A stretch of 46,438 nt of DNA from an uncultured Bacilli bacterium (GCA_905235515.1 CAJOLV010000002.1:85924-132361), one strand, 5' to 3'; numbered from the stretch's first letter, positions 34,045-42,972 are shown. Notes: generated by a model from the sequence alone, not told the origin. A program made the numbers and translations.

Positions 34045-35115
34045 TTACAAATATTGATTAAAACATTTGAGGGTTAAACGATTATTGATATCTTTTCTAT
34101 TATTTTCTAAGAAATCTTTATTGGCTTGAAGCACTGTTTTGAATCCAGTTTCTATATTATTCATCATTGCGTTTATTAAATCAGTTGAATCAAATCCTCT
34201 TGTCGGTTCGATTTTATCTGCGGCATAGATAATTTTAGCTAGAGTGCCCATGTTCTCATTGCCTGTTGCGTGAAATTTAATAGCAGCTAATACTTCTTCA
34301 TCCACAATTCCAAATATTGTTTTAGCAATATAGTCGCTGGCAAATTGATGATATGAGAACTTTGGCATATCTAAATATTCTTTATAGTGTTCCACCATTA
34401 TTGGTTTTTGGTCTATTTCTTTTGCGATATCATGGAGTAAACCCGCTATATAAGCGTTATCTGGATTGCTTAAATTGTGCTTTTTAGCGATCTCATAGGC
34501 TAATGAAGCTACACTAACAGAGTGTATAAACCTTTTTTCACTTAAATATTCGCGGATTTTAGGCACGAAATAGAGATTATTGGATACAATATAGTCAATG
34601 ACTCGTTTATCAATTTCTAAGGCGTTTAATCCACGTATATGGGTGGATGAAATCTCTTTTCCATCCCCCACTATTTTTAACATACGATATTCTTTGATGT
34701 TATTTTCATCTAATTGATATCCAGGGCGGGCAAAATAGATAACCTTCACTAGTTCAGATAATTCTTTTGCGTCCTTCCATTTATGGAAGGCGTTAACATG
34801 ATCTGTGCCGATGAGATAATAAAATTCATCATTAGGATATTGCTTAACAAAATGTCTCACTGTATCAATGGAATAATGTTGTTCTTTGCCTTTATTGACT
34901 TCGTATAAATCAACACTAAAGCGTGGATTATCTTTGATAACAAGATCAATCATCTTTAATTTATGTTCAATTGGTGTTGTCTCTATTTTCCACACCGCAG
35001 CGACGCTAGGCAAAAATATGACGTCGGCATCAAGTTGTTTCGCTGCACATGCCGCCATATGAGTGTGTCCGAGATGTATTGGATCAAAAGATCCACCAAA
35101 AAGGATTTTTTTCAT
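34045..35115 (-). CDS. nadD: NadD-YqeK fusion: nicotinate-nucleotide adenylyltransferase with HD hydrolase domain
   Basis: 356 residues. About 1-190 is NadD, which makes nicotinate adenine dinucleotide: GGSFDPIHLGHTHMA at the start and ISSTHIR near 157. About 191-356 is an HD-domain hydrolase of the YqeK type (RFIHSVSVASLAYEIA, GLLHDIAKE), a family that splits Ap4A. The two are separate neighbouring genes in Bacillus; here they share one chain, as in some Mollicutes. The start codon directly follows the yqeI stop. rsfS, which normally comes next, is absent and dif follows instead. Confidence 0.95.
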   Translation of the reverse strand: MKKILFGGSFDPIHLGHTHMAACAAKQLDADVIFLPSVAAVWKIETTPIEHKLKMIDLVIKDNPRFSVDLYEVNKGKEQHYSIDTVRHFVKQYPNDEFYYLIGTDHVNAFHKWKDAKELSELVKVIYFARPGYQLDENNIKEYRMLKIVGDGKEISSTHIRGLNALEIDKRVIDYIVSNNLYFVPKIREYLSEKRFIHSVSVASLAYEIAKKHNLSNPDNAYIAGLLHDIAKEIDQKPIMVEHYKEYLDMPKFSYHQFASDYIAKTIFGIVDEEVLAAIKFHATGNENMGTLAKIIYAADKIEPTRGFDSTDLINAMMNNIETGFKTVLQANKDFLENNRKDINNRLTLKCFNQYL

Positions 35116-35409
35116 TTATTTGACTAATTTGATAACTGGTTTTTCTTTATTCCTGCGGAATAATACGATAACTCTTCCGACGATTTGCACTACCTCAGCT
35201 TTTAAACGTAAGGATAATTCCATCGCTAATGGTTCCATTTCACCATCATAGCCTTTCATGACATCTATTTTAATTAATTCATGAGCCGTTAAAGCTTTAT
35301 TGAGCATATCAATAAGAGTGTCACTAATCTCCTTTTTTCCGAGTTGATATTTGACATCTAACTTAGCCGCGAGAGCTTTCAATTGTTTCTTTTGATTTTG
35401 TGTCAACAT
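35116..35409 (-). CDS. yqeI: YhbY/YqeI family RNA-binding protein
   Basis: 97 residues of the CRS1-YhbY domain: MLTQNQKKQLKALAAKL, a central turn, and the conserved end VVQIVGRVIVLFRRNK. Members associate with pre-50S particles. It lies two bases after yqeH and directly abuts nadD, the Bacillus yqe order without aroE. Confidence 0.94.
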   Translation of the reverse strand: MLTQNQKKQLKALAAKLDVKYQLGKKEISDTLIDMLNKALTAHELIKIDVMKGYDGEMEPLAMELSLRLKAEVVQIVGRVIVLFRRNKEKPVIKLVK

Positions 35410-35411
35410 AG

Positions 35412-36557
35412 TTATCTCTCAATCTTGGATAATGTTTCTTTAATCGCAGTGCCTCTTGGACAAATAATTCTCACCACTTGTCCGCGACCGGTGAATCTGA
35501 CCCAGCCCAAACCAGTAACTGCAATATCATGCTCCTTATTATCGGCTTCCATTTGATATTCAAAGACATCGTAATCAGTAAAGAATGAATATCTTTCACT
35601 AACAGGTCTATAAGAACGTCTAGTGACATTTTCTTGGAAGAAAGCATCAATCTTACGATATTTCATCTTTCTCACTTCGCAACCTTCCGCACCATAGAAA
35701 TAGAATGATGTCGGTCTTCCTTTAATCATTGCAAAGCCTGCTAAAGAGCCGACAACCAAAGCATCACCTTCATCTAAAATTTCTCTTTGAACTTTAATTT
35801 CTTTCTTTGGAATAATGAATTTCAAAACCTCTTTTTCCACCTTACCTAAAACGGAAGTGTTAAGTGAGAAACCAGGTAGTTCATAAAATGAACTAGAGTT
35901 AGTCAAAGGAATATCTAAAACTTTTATTGAAGTGTGAGGATATTCTTCTCTTTTAATTGTGCGTTTAGAAGTATTGGTATAACTCTTTAAAATTTTGTTA
36001 ATGAGTGATGTTTTACCAGATGAGACAGTGCCAATCATATAAACATCATGGCCTCTTCTAATTTCACCAAGCTTCTTTAATAGGTCATCAACAGGAAGTC
36101 TTTCGGTGTTACCAACAATTATTGTGGCGACTGGAGTAATGCCAGCTTCAACAAATCTATCGTAAACGAATCCCTTCATTTCTTCAGGATTAACGCGTTT
36201 TGGGAATAAGTCAAACTTAGTGCCAATGGCGACAACTTTTAACTTTTTAACTTTTTTCACAACGTAAGGATTTAATGTTCCATTAAACGAGAACAAATCA
36301 ACAACCCAAATTATTACTGCGTCTGTCGCAATAGCGTCATCTAAGATTCTTAAAATGTCATCATCAGTGTCCATTTCAAGCATGCCAGTATTAATGGCTT
36401 TCATTTTTTGGTAGCAATTATGACAATACAAAACGCGGTTTTCTGAACCTTCTTCGTCTAATAATGCCTTTTCAATAAAGCCAGTTTCGGCTTTCTTTCT
36501 ACTTTGTAGAACTGCGCCACAATGATAGCAACGCATCACTCTTCTAATCTTTCCCAT
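35412..36557 (-). CDS. yqeH: Circularly permuted GTPase YqeH
   Basis: 381 residues; acts in 30S subunit assembly. An N-terminal zinc finger (CYHC-type: MRCYHCGAVLQ ... YCHNCYQ) precedes a GTPase domain with permuted order: G4 (TKFD, about 114-117) comes before G1 (GTVSSGKTSLIN, about 177-188) and G3 (ELPGF). A C-terminal TRAP-like domain follows. GGAGG precedes the ATG, which overlaps the end of yqeG by 14 bases. Confidence 0.96.
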   Translation of the reverse strand: MGKIRRVMRCYHCGAVLQSRKKAETGFIEKALLDEEGSENRVLYCHNCYQKMKAINTGMLEMDTDDDILRILDDAIATDAVIIWVVDLFSFNGTLNPYVVKKVKKLKVVAIGTKFDLFPKRVNPEEMKGFVYDRFVEAGITPVATIIVGNTERLPVDDLLKKLGEIRRGHDVYMIGTVSSGKTSLINKILKSYTNTSKRTIKREEYPHTSIKVLDIPLTNSSSFYELPGFSLNTSVLGKVEKEVLKFIIPKKEIKVQREILDEGDALVVGSLAGFAMIKGRPTSFYFYGAEGCEVRKMKYRKIDAFFQENVTRRSYRPVSERYSFFTDYDVFEYQMEADNKEHDIAVTGLGWVRFTGRGQVVRIICPRGTAIKETLSKIER

Positions 36558-37077
36558 ATAAAGTCCTCCAATCTTTTAATTGGCCTTTTCTTACTGCGCG
36601 TTTGCGCATAGGACGGTCTAATAATCTATTAAAATGAGTAGTCCATTGGTCTTCCTTAACTATTTTATCAGTTAAGACCATTCTAATGTTAGCCTTATTT
36701 GCCATTCCGGCATCAGTAACCATTTGATCACCAACAATCATTAATTCATTGACTTTCCAGCCGCGTTCTTTAACGAGTTTTTTTATCTTTCTAGCAAATG
36801 GCTTACCAGCTGAGTGAAGATATTCAAGTCCTAATTCATTAGCGTAAGCACTTACTCTTTTTCCTTTATTATTTGAAATAATAAATGGAGTAATTCCGGC
36901 ATCTTGAAGTCTCTTTATATATCCTCTAGAACGGTCAGTCGGTGTGTATAAGCGATAGCTATCTAAAGTGTTATCTAAGTCAATTAACAAAACTCTAACA
37001 TTGTTAGAGGTGAAAAAACCTGGATCAATTTCGAACAATTCTTTAGCGTGAGCAAAGATCTTTCGTCTTAAACACAT
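36544..37077 (-). CDS. yqeG: HAD-family phosphatase YqeG
   Basis: 177 residues from ATG 37077. The HAD motif I is LLIDLDNTLDSY, motif II is FIISNN and motif III includes the Lys and VGDQMVTD. The substrate is unknown in the family. An ATG 30 bases further upstream (37107) is possible, but a TATAAT lies between the two and would then be inside the coding region, so 37077 is preferred and the mRNA would be leaderless. First gene of the yqeG-yqeH-yqeI-nadD/yqeK operon. Confidence 0.88.
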   Translation of the reverse strand: MCLRRKIFAHAKELFEIDPGFFTSNNVRVLLIDLDNTLDSYRLYTPTDRSRGYIKRLQDAGITPFIISNNKGKRVSAYANELGLEYLHSAGKPFARKIKKLVKERGWKVNELMIVGDQMVTDAGMANKANIRMVLTDKIVKEDQWTTHFNRLLDRPMRKRAVRKGQLKDWRTLYGKD

Positions 37078-37083
37078 AGATAC

Positions 37084-37089
37084 ATTATA
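37084..37089 (-). promoter_or_regulatory. -10 box of the yqeG operon, leaderless geometry
   Basis: TATAAT on the - strand ends six bases before ATG 37077. No good -35 is visible at 16-18 bases upstream. Confidence 0.45.
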
Positions 37090-37149
37090 AACTAAAAAGC
37101 TTTTCATTTATAGACAAATAAGTCATAAATGATTATTCGTTTATTGGAT

Positions 37150-37242
37150 TTAACTGCTTTTGACTTTTCTTTTGCGTAATGAAAAACAAACATTTCTCGC
37201 TATCACATCCGCTATAGCGAATGCCAAAGCAATGAGAAACAT
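37150..37242 (-). CDS. Possible 30-residue membrane peptide or gene remnant
   Basis: From ATG 37242 a short frame encodes a hydrophobic segment (FLIALAFAIADVIA) followed by a basic tail (LRKRKVKSS). The frame stays open upstream without ATG, GTG or TTG and reads protein-like (IINFFQFEQRNILKTG), which suggests either a non-standard start or a decayed small membrane protein. No ribosome site is obvious. Low confidence. Confidence 0.25.
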   Translation of the reverse strand: MFLIALAFAIADVIARNVCFSLRKRKVKSS

Positions 37243-37315
37243 AATACATCCGGTCTTTAATATATTTCTTTGTTCAAATTGAAAGAAATTGATGATGTTT
37301 TTATGCGTTATTTTA

Positions 37316-37343
37316 TTACTAGATATCTACTAAATATCTACTA
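37316..37343. repeat. 11-base-period TAGTAG repeat (site 4, after parC)
   Basis: Units on the + strand are TTACTA (37316-37321), CTACTA (37327-37332) and CTACTA (37338-37343), each 11 bases apart. On the - strand they read TAGTAG, the sense direction of parC, which ends 28 bases away. Confidence 0.75.
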
Positions 37344-37371
37344 ATTAAGATTCTTATATACAAAGTATATA

Positions 37372-40128
37372 TTAATCCAAATCATCGAAGAGGTTGATTT
37401 GTTCAAATGTTCCACCATCATCTTTTTGCTTTTTTATTGATGGTTCTTTATTCTTAGTCTTTTCTATCTCTTCAACTTTTATTTCTTCTTTATCAGACTC
37501 TTCTTCAAATAAAGAAATATCTTCTTGTTTTTCATTTTCTACTTCTTCAATTGAAACCTTTTCTTCAATGTTTTCTACTAAAGTAGAATCTTCAAAATCT
37601 TCGCCGTTAGACTCTTCATCTATATTTTGTGCTTTTGGCACATAATGAGACTTCATTTGTTTATTGATGCATTCAATTTCATCCTCGTATGCGTTTTCAA
37701 TGAAGGTTCTCGCTGGGATAGCAATATTCTTTTTCGCATATTTGCCTGTATCGATTAATTTGAGGTCTTCTATAACTAAGTTATAGATTGTTTGATCGCT
37801 GAGATAAATATTGGCGTTAAAGACTTCGTTTTTGTCTTTAATTTTTATCGCCGCTACTACTTTATGAACATCACCTTTAAATGATGGCATCAATAATTGT
37901 GGCTTACCCAATCTATTCGTGCGTACAAACCTATTATTATCTAATACGCGTTGATGTCCTTTATCACTTAATACGACAAATTTACTCTTTTCATCTCCTT
38001 TAAAGACTAATAAAGAGACGAGATAATTCTTTCCTAATCCGGAGATAGATTTAACACCACCTGCTTTACTACCAAGCACTGTTAAATCATTTTCAGAGAA
38101 CAATGAGGCATTACCATTACTTGTAATAACAAGTAAATCACTACTTCCATCGGTGATTTGAACGCCAACTACTTCATCATCTGTTAATAGTTTCATGCAT
38201 CTAATTGGACGGGTTCTCTTTGCGCTTTCAATAGAGGAAACTGCCATACGTTTAATTTGTCCAAATTTGGATAAGAAAACGAGGAAAATATCATTTCTAA
38301 ATTCACTGATGACGATACCTTTAATAATCTTTTCGCCAGCGTTTAATGAGACGAAGGAATTGAGGTGATTGCCTTCATCCTTCCAACGGTTTTCCGAGAG
38401 TTTATGAACAGGGATACAAGCATAGTTGCCTAAGTTTGTAAAACAAACTAGGTAATCTGTAGTGAAAGCTGAGCCATAACTCACTAATTGGTCACCGTTT
38501 TTAATGCCTGGCAAAGCGTTATTTCCGCTTCCTTTATAAGACTTAATTGAAGATCTTTTTAGGTAGCCGTCTCTAGTTAACGCAACCATCACCTCTTCTT
38601 TAGCGATTAATTGACGTTTATCAATAGGCGCAACCATCTCTTTATCTTCAATCGCGGTTCTTCTATCGTCACCATATTTATCAGCGATAGCTTTTAAATC
38701 TTTGATGAGTAAACGATTGAGTTTATTTGGATCTTCGATGATTCCTTTTAAAGTCTCAATGTCTTTTTCTAATTGAGCTTTCTCCTTTAGGAGAATTTCT
38801 TCATCAGTATGGCTTAATTTGTATAATGGCATAGTCACAATGGCTTCGGCTTGTTCATTAGAAAAACCATATTTCGCCATTAAGTTAACTTTACTATCGG
38901 CCTTGTCTTTACTTTTACGGATGATATCCACGACTTCATTAATATTTAATGAAGCGATGATTAAGCCATCAACAATATGTAAACGATCTGTGTTCTTTTC
39001 TAAATCAAATTTACTCTTTCTTAAGACAACATCAACTTGATGAGCGATATAGGCATCAACATAATCTAATAACGTTAAAGTTTTTGGAGAACCACCGACA
39101 ATCGCTACCATATTGGCAGAATATCCAGTCAATAATGGAGTTTTGTTCTTTAAATAGTTGATTAACAAATCAACTTTCGCATCTTTTTTGCAATCGATAA
39201 CAATTCTAATGCCTTTCCAATCGGATTCATCTCTAATTTCTATCATGCCGGAAACAGCTTTAGAATGAATAATTTTGTCTATTTCATAGACAAGTTGAGA
39301 TTTCACCACTTTATAAGGTATTTCGGTAATAACAATTTGTGTAATATCCTTTTGATAAACGATTTTCGTTTTTGCGGCCACTTCAATTCTTCCACGACCT
39401 TGTAAATAGATATTTCTTAGGCCTTCAGAACGATAAATAATGCCGCCACCAGGGAAGTCAGGACCTTGGACAAATTGTAATAAATCTTCGCAAGTCGCAG
39501 TTTTATGACCAATGCGGTAAGTAATTGCTTCCACTAGTTCTCTTAGGTTGTGAGGTGGTATCTCAGTTGCTAAAGCAACTGCAATACCTTCTGTGCCATT
39601 AAGTAAGAGATTTGGAAAACGGCACGGCAAAACTGTTGGCTCAAACTCTGTATCATCAAAGTTAAGTTGCATGTCAACTGTCTTTTTATCAATATCACGA
39701 ACTAATTCGTTGCTTAATTCACTCAATCGTGCTTCGGTGTAACGATAAGCGGCTGGTTGGTCACCATCAATTGAACCATTATTACCCTGAAAGTTGATTA
39801 ATGGGTATCTAATTTTCCAATCTTGGCTCATTCTTGCGAGAGCTTCATAAATGGATGTATCACCATGTGGATGGAAAGTACCCATAACCGCACCAACGGT
39901 ATGAGCGCATTTTCTTGTTGGTTTATTAAAAGTGTTACCACTTTTATACATAGAGAAAATGATTCTTCTTTGTACTGGTTTTAATCCATCACGAACATCT
40001 GGAATCGCTCTATCTTGAATGACATATTTTGCATAGGTCGCATAACGGTCAGACATAACATTTTCAAGAGGTTCCATCGAGATTTTTTCTTCGATGACTT
40101 CTTCAATAATTGGTTGTTTCTTTGCCAT
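37372..40128 (-). CDS. parC: DNA topoisomerase IV subunit A with acidic C-terminal tail
   Basis: 918 residues, about 100 more than Bacillus ParC. The breakage-reunion domain has HPHGDTSIYEALARM and the active-site Tyr130 in AAYRYTEARL. The C-terminal beta-pinwheel lacks a proper GyrA-box (KSYKGSGN at its place), favouring ParC over GyrA, as does the parE-parC and plsY context. Residues about 835-918 are a Glu/Asp-rich, probably disordered tail ending in QINLF (910-914), a beta-clamp-binding-like motif. Thr91 stands where quinolone-sensitive ParC usually has Ser. AAGGAGGT inside the end of parE precedes the ATG. Confidence 0.93.
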   Translation of the reverse strand: MAKKQPIIEEVIEEKISMEPLENVMSDRYATYAKYVIQDRAIPDVRDGLKPVQRRIIFSMYKSGNTFNKPTRKCAHTVGAVMGTFHPHGDTSIYEALARMSQDWKIRYPLINFQGNNGSIDGDQPAAYRYTEARLSELSNELVRDIDKKTVDMQLNFDDTEFEPTVLPCRFPNLLLNGTEGIAVALATEIPPHNLRELVEAITYRIGHKTATCEDLLQFVQGPDFPGGGIIYRSEGLRNIYLQGRGRIEVAAKTKIVYQKDITQIVITEIPYKVVKSQLVYEIDKIIHSKAVSGMIEIRDESDWKGIRIVIDCKKDAKVDLLINYLKNKTPLLTGYSANMVAIVGGSPKTLTLLDYVDAYIAHQVDVVLRKSKFDLEKNTDRLHIVDGLIIASLNINEVVDIIRKSKDKADSKVNLMAKYGFSNEQAEAIVTMPLYKLSHTDEEILLKEKAQLEKDIETLKGIIEDPNKLNRLLIKDLKAIADKYGDDRRTAIEDKEMVAPIDKRQLIAKEEVMVALTRDGYLKRSSIKSYKGSGNNALPGIKNGDQLVSYGSAFTTDYLVCFTNLGNYACIPVHKLSENRWKDEGNHLNSFVSLNAGEKIIKGIVISEFRNDIFLVFLSKFGQIKRMAVSSIESAKRTRPIRCMKLLTDDEVVGVQITDGSSDLLVITSNGNASLFSENDLTVLGSKAGGVKSISGLGKNYLVSLLVFKGDEKSKFVVLSDKGHQRVLDNNRFVRTNRLGKPQLLMPSFKGDVHKVVAAIKIKDKNEVFNANIYLSDQTIYNLVIEDLKLIDTGKYAKKNIAIPARTFIENAYEDEIECINKQMKSHYVPKAQNIDEESNGEDFEDSTLVENIEEKVSIEEVENEKQEDISLFEEESDKEEIKVEEIEKTKNKEPSIKKQKDDGGTFEQINLFDDLD

Positions 40129-40129
40129 A

Positions 40130-42076
40130 TTATTTGACCTCCTTTATGAAGGTGTCAACTTCGTTGAAGTCAACATTTTCTTCGACCCATTTCTTTCTTG
40201 ATGTGGTATCTTTGCCCATTAATGTAGAGACACGGGCATCGGCTAAAAGAGGATCCTCAATATCCACACGAATCAATAGTCGAGTTTTTGGATCCATAGT
40301 TGTCTCTTTTAATTGGACAGCATCCATTTCACCAAGACCTTTGTATCTACTGACTTTATAGCCAGCACCGATTTTTTTCTTAGCGTTTTCTAAGCCTTCA
40401 TCATCCCAAGCATATTCTTGTTTAATCTTATGGTTTGCGTCTTCTTTATATATTCTATATAAAGGCGGAACGGCAATATAGACATTACCATTGGTGATAA
40501 GTGGTCTCATAAAATGATAGAAGAACGTTAATAAAAGAGTTTGAATGTGACTACCATCAACATCAGCATCAGTCATGATGATAATCTTGCCGTAATGGAT
40601 ATCTTCAATGTTGAAAGTTTGGCCAAAACCCGCACCAATGGTGTTAATGATGGTCGCAATTTCTTCATTTTTCATCACTGTAGCGATTGGTAATCCATCA
40701 GTATTAAGTGGTTTGCCTCTTAATGGCAAAATTGCTTGATGCAATCTATCTCTTCCTTTTTTAGCACTACCACCAGCAGAGTCACCTTCAACGATAAATA
40801 ATTCATTTTTAGCGTAGTCTTTCGATTGAGCTGGAGTGAGTTTATCAGATAAAATAACTTCATTTTTCGCTTTTTTGACTGTACGAGCATCATCTTTTGC
40901 TTTTCTAGCAGCAATTCTAGCTACTTGAGAATCTAAGCATTTCTTAATAATGATGCTAGCAAGCTCTCTATTTTCAGTTAAGTAATAAGTAAACTTATTA
41001 TAAATAATATTTTGCACGATGTAGGTTGCTTCTTGGGTGCCTAGTTTGCCCTTTGTTTGGCCTTCAAATTCAAGTAATTTTTCTGGTATTTTAAGGGAAA
41101 TAATAGCGGTTAGACCCTCTCTAACATCATTTCCATCAAGTTTTTTACCACGTAAAATGTTGTATGTTTCGCCAAAATCGTTAACTGCTCTAGTGATACC
41201 AGCACGGAAGCCAGTTTCATGAGTGCCACCTTCTCTAGTTCTTACATTATTAACGTAAGAAAGGATGGTTTCGTTATAGTCTTCAGAACAATATTGAAGG
41301 GCTATTTCAGTGCTAATTCCGGTGTTTTCATCAACGTCTGTGAAGTCTGCGATTGGGGTCAATTCTTTCTTATTTACATTGATGTGAGAGATATATTCCA
41401 CTAGTCCGTTTTCATAATAAAACTCTTGGTTATCACCAGTTCTTTCATCCACCAAAATGAACTTAACACCTTTCATTAAGAAGGCACTTTCTTGGAGATG
41501 GCCAGCAATGGTTTCACGCTTAAAATCAACGGTTGTAAAGATGGTTGGATCAGGTAAGAATCTCACCAAAGTACCATGTTTTTTAGTATTGCCTAATTTT
41601 TCTAACGGGGTGACTAAATGACCACCATTTTCGAAGCGAATATGATTAATTTCACCGTTTATATAAACGGTGACATCACAATAAACCGATAGAGCATTAG
41701 TGACCGAAGCGCCAACACCGTGTAAGCCTGCTGCAGACTTATAAACTGCACTATTGAATTTGCCACCAGCATGTAATTCTGTAAAGACAATTTCAACAGC
41801 GGGACGCCCAGTTTCTTTATTAATTCCGCAAGGGATTCCTCTACCTTCATCTAAGACAGAAAGACTTCCATCTTTATGAATGGTTACGGTGATTTTATCA
41901 CCGAATCCAGAGAGAGCTTCATCAACGGAATTATCAACAACTTCCCACACCAAATGATGCAAACCAATTGTGTTTGTGGAACCGATATACATCGCTGGTC
42001 TTTTTCTCACACCTTCAAGGCCTTGAAGAATATGAATATCATCAGCACTATATGACATTTTATTGTTAATATCCAT
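40130..42076 (-). CDS. parE: DNA topoisomerase IV subunit B
   Basis: 648 residues, full length. GHKL ATPase motifs are VDNSVDEAL, DEGRGIPCG and GLHGVGASVTNALS. The TOPRIM domain has EGDSAGGSAKKGRDRLHQA and DADVDGSHI. The C-terminus has YKGLGEMDAVQLKETTMDP. GGGGAGG precedes the ATG. It is divergent from plsY across a 98-base gap and one base before parC. Confidence 0.95.
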   Translation of the reverse strand: MDINNKMSYSADDIHILQGLEGVRKRPAMYIGSTNTIGLHHLVWEVVDNSVDEALSGFGDKITVTIHKDGSLSVLDEGRGIPCGINKETGRPAVEIVFTELHAGGKFNSAVYKSAAGLHGVGASVTNALSVYCDVTVYINGEINHIRFENGGHLVTPLEKLGNTKKHGTLVRFLPDPTIFTTVDFKRETIAGHLQESAFLMKGVKFILVDERTGDNQEFYYENGLVEYISHINVNKKELTPIADFTDVDENTGISTEIALQYCSEDYNETILSYVNNVRTREGGTHETGFRAGITRAVNDFGETYNILRGKKLDGNDVREGLTAIISLKIPEKLLEFEGQTKGKLGTQEATYIVQNIIYNKFTYYLTENRELASIIIKKCLDSQVARIAARKAKDDARTVKKAKNEVILSDKLTPAQSKDYAKNELFIVEGDSAGGSAKKGRDRLHQAILPLRGKPLNTDGLPIATVMKNEEIATIINTIGAGFGQTFNIEDIHYGKIIIMTDADVDGSHIQTLLLTFFYHFMRPLITNGNVYIAVPPLYRIYKEDANHKIKQEYAWDDEGLENAKKKIGAGYKVSRYKGLGEMDAVQLKETTMDPKTRLLIRVDIEDPLLADARVSTLMGKDTTSRKKWVEENVDFNEVDTFIKEVK

Positions 42077-42118
42077 TGGCTATCCTCCCCATTTGTTTCT
42101 AATTATAAACAAATTAGG

Positions 42119-42146
42119 TTGCAATTATAAAGCAATTTAGTAGAAT
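42119..42146 (+). promoter_or_regulatory. Promoter of plsY
   Basis: TTGCAA (42119-42124), 16-base spacer, TAGAAT (42141-42146). A leader of about 20 bases with AGGA precedes ATG 42175. A - strand TATAAT for parE lies in the same gap near 42102-42107. Confidence 0.5.
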
Positions 42147-42174
42147 AGAAAAGCAGGAAAAATTAGGAAAAATT

Positions 42175-42939
42175 ATGAATATATTAATTAATATATTAGT
42201 CGCAATAATTTGTTTGATATTAGGTTATATTTTTGGATCAATTCCTACGGCGGTTTGGATTGGAAAGATATTTTTCCATCGTGATCCACGATTGGAAGGT
42301 AGTAAAAATGCCGGTGGCACAAATGCTGGTCGTCTTTTTGGCAAAAAGATAGGATTTTTGGTCATTATTCTTGATATGGCTAAGATTATTGTGCCAGTTT
42401 GGATTGCTTTTGCGGTTTTGACATATGTCAAATTTGGTGATATTTACCTCATTCCAAGACCAAAAGAATTCTCAAACCAAGGATTTAATTTCGATTACAT
42501 TATTTCTTGGCCAGTTTATTGGCTCACTGTTGTTGGGTGCTCTATTGGCCACTGCTTCCCAATATTTGCCTCCTTTAAAGGAGGCAAGAGTGTCTCTGTT
42601 TTTGCAGGTACCGCTGCTGGCACTAACTGGATGATTGGCTTTATTCCTGGCTTACTCTTATTCTTTGGAACATTGAAAATAAGTAAAAAAGTGTCTTTAG
42701 CTAGTATAATCACCGCGATTTCGCTCAGCTTGATTAACTGGATTTGGACCATTTTATTAATGTTGAATGTTATTCCACATGATTTAATGCTCTTAGGAAT
42801 GTATGGCTACACCATTTGCCCAGGATTTGTGATGTCTACCTGCATGACTCTAGTGGCCATCCTCTTAATTATCCGTCACAAAGAAAACATTATTCGTCTT
42901 AAAAATGGTACAGAACGCACCATTACTTGGATGAAATAA
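42175..42939 (+). CDS. plsY: Acyl-phosphate:glycerol-3-phosphate acyltransferase PlsY
   Basis: 254 residues, longer than the usual 190-210 because of an inserted outer loop (about 85-112, IYLIPRPKEFSNQGF). Membrane protein that makes lysophosphatidate. Three family motifs are visible: GSIPTAVW, GSKNAGGTNAGR and GHCFPIFASFKGGKSVSV. Its place next to parE/parC is typical of Firmicutes. Confidence 0.94.
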   Translation: MNILINILVAIICLILGYIFGSIPTAVWIGKIFFHRDPRLEGSKNAGGTNAGRLFGKKIGFLVIILDMAKIIVPVWIAFAVLTYVKFGDIYLIPRPKEFSNQGFNFDYIISWPVYWLTVVGCSIGHCFPIFASFKGGKSVSVFAGTAAGTNWMIGFIPGLLLFFGTLKISKKVSLASIITAISLSLINWIWTILLMLNVIPHDLMLLGMYGYTICPGFVMSTCMTLVAILLIIRHKENIIRLKNGTERTITWMK

Positions 42940-42941
42940 GT

Positions 42942-42969
42942 TAGTAGTAAATTAGTAGATTTTTAGTTA
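42942..42969. repeat. 11-base-period TAGTAG repeat (site 5, after plsY)
   Basis: TAGTAG at 42942-42947 and 42953-42958 and a degenerate TAGTTA at 42964-42969, 11 bases apart, starting two bases after the plsY stop and ending just before its terminator. Confidence 0.75.
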
Positions 42970-42972
42970 TTT

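Noticed and set aside
23605-42969. CRISPR-like array from the TAGTAG repeats
   Set aside because: Units are six bases with five-base gaps, at most three per site and scattered; nothing resembles CRISPR repeats or cas genes.
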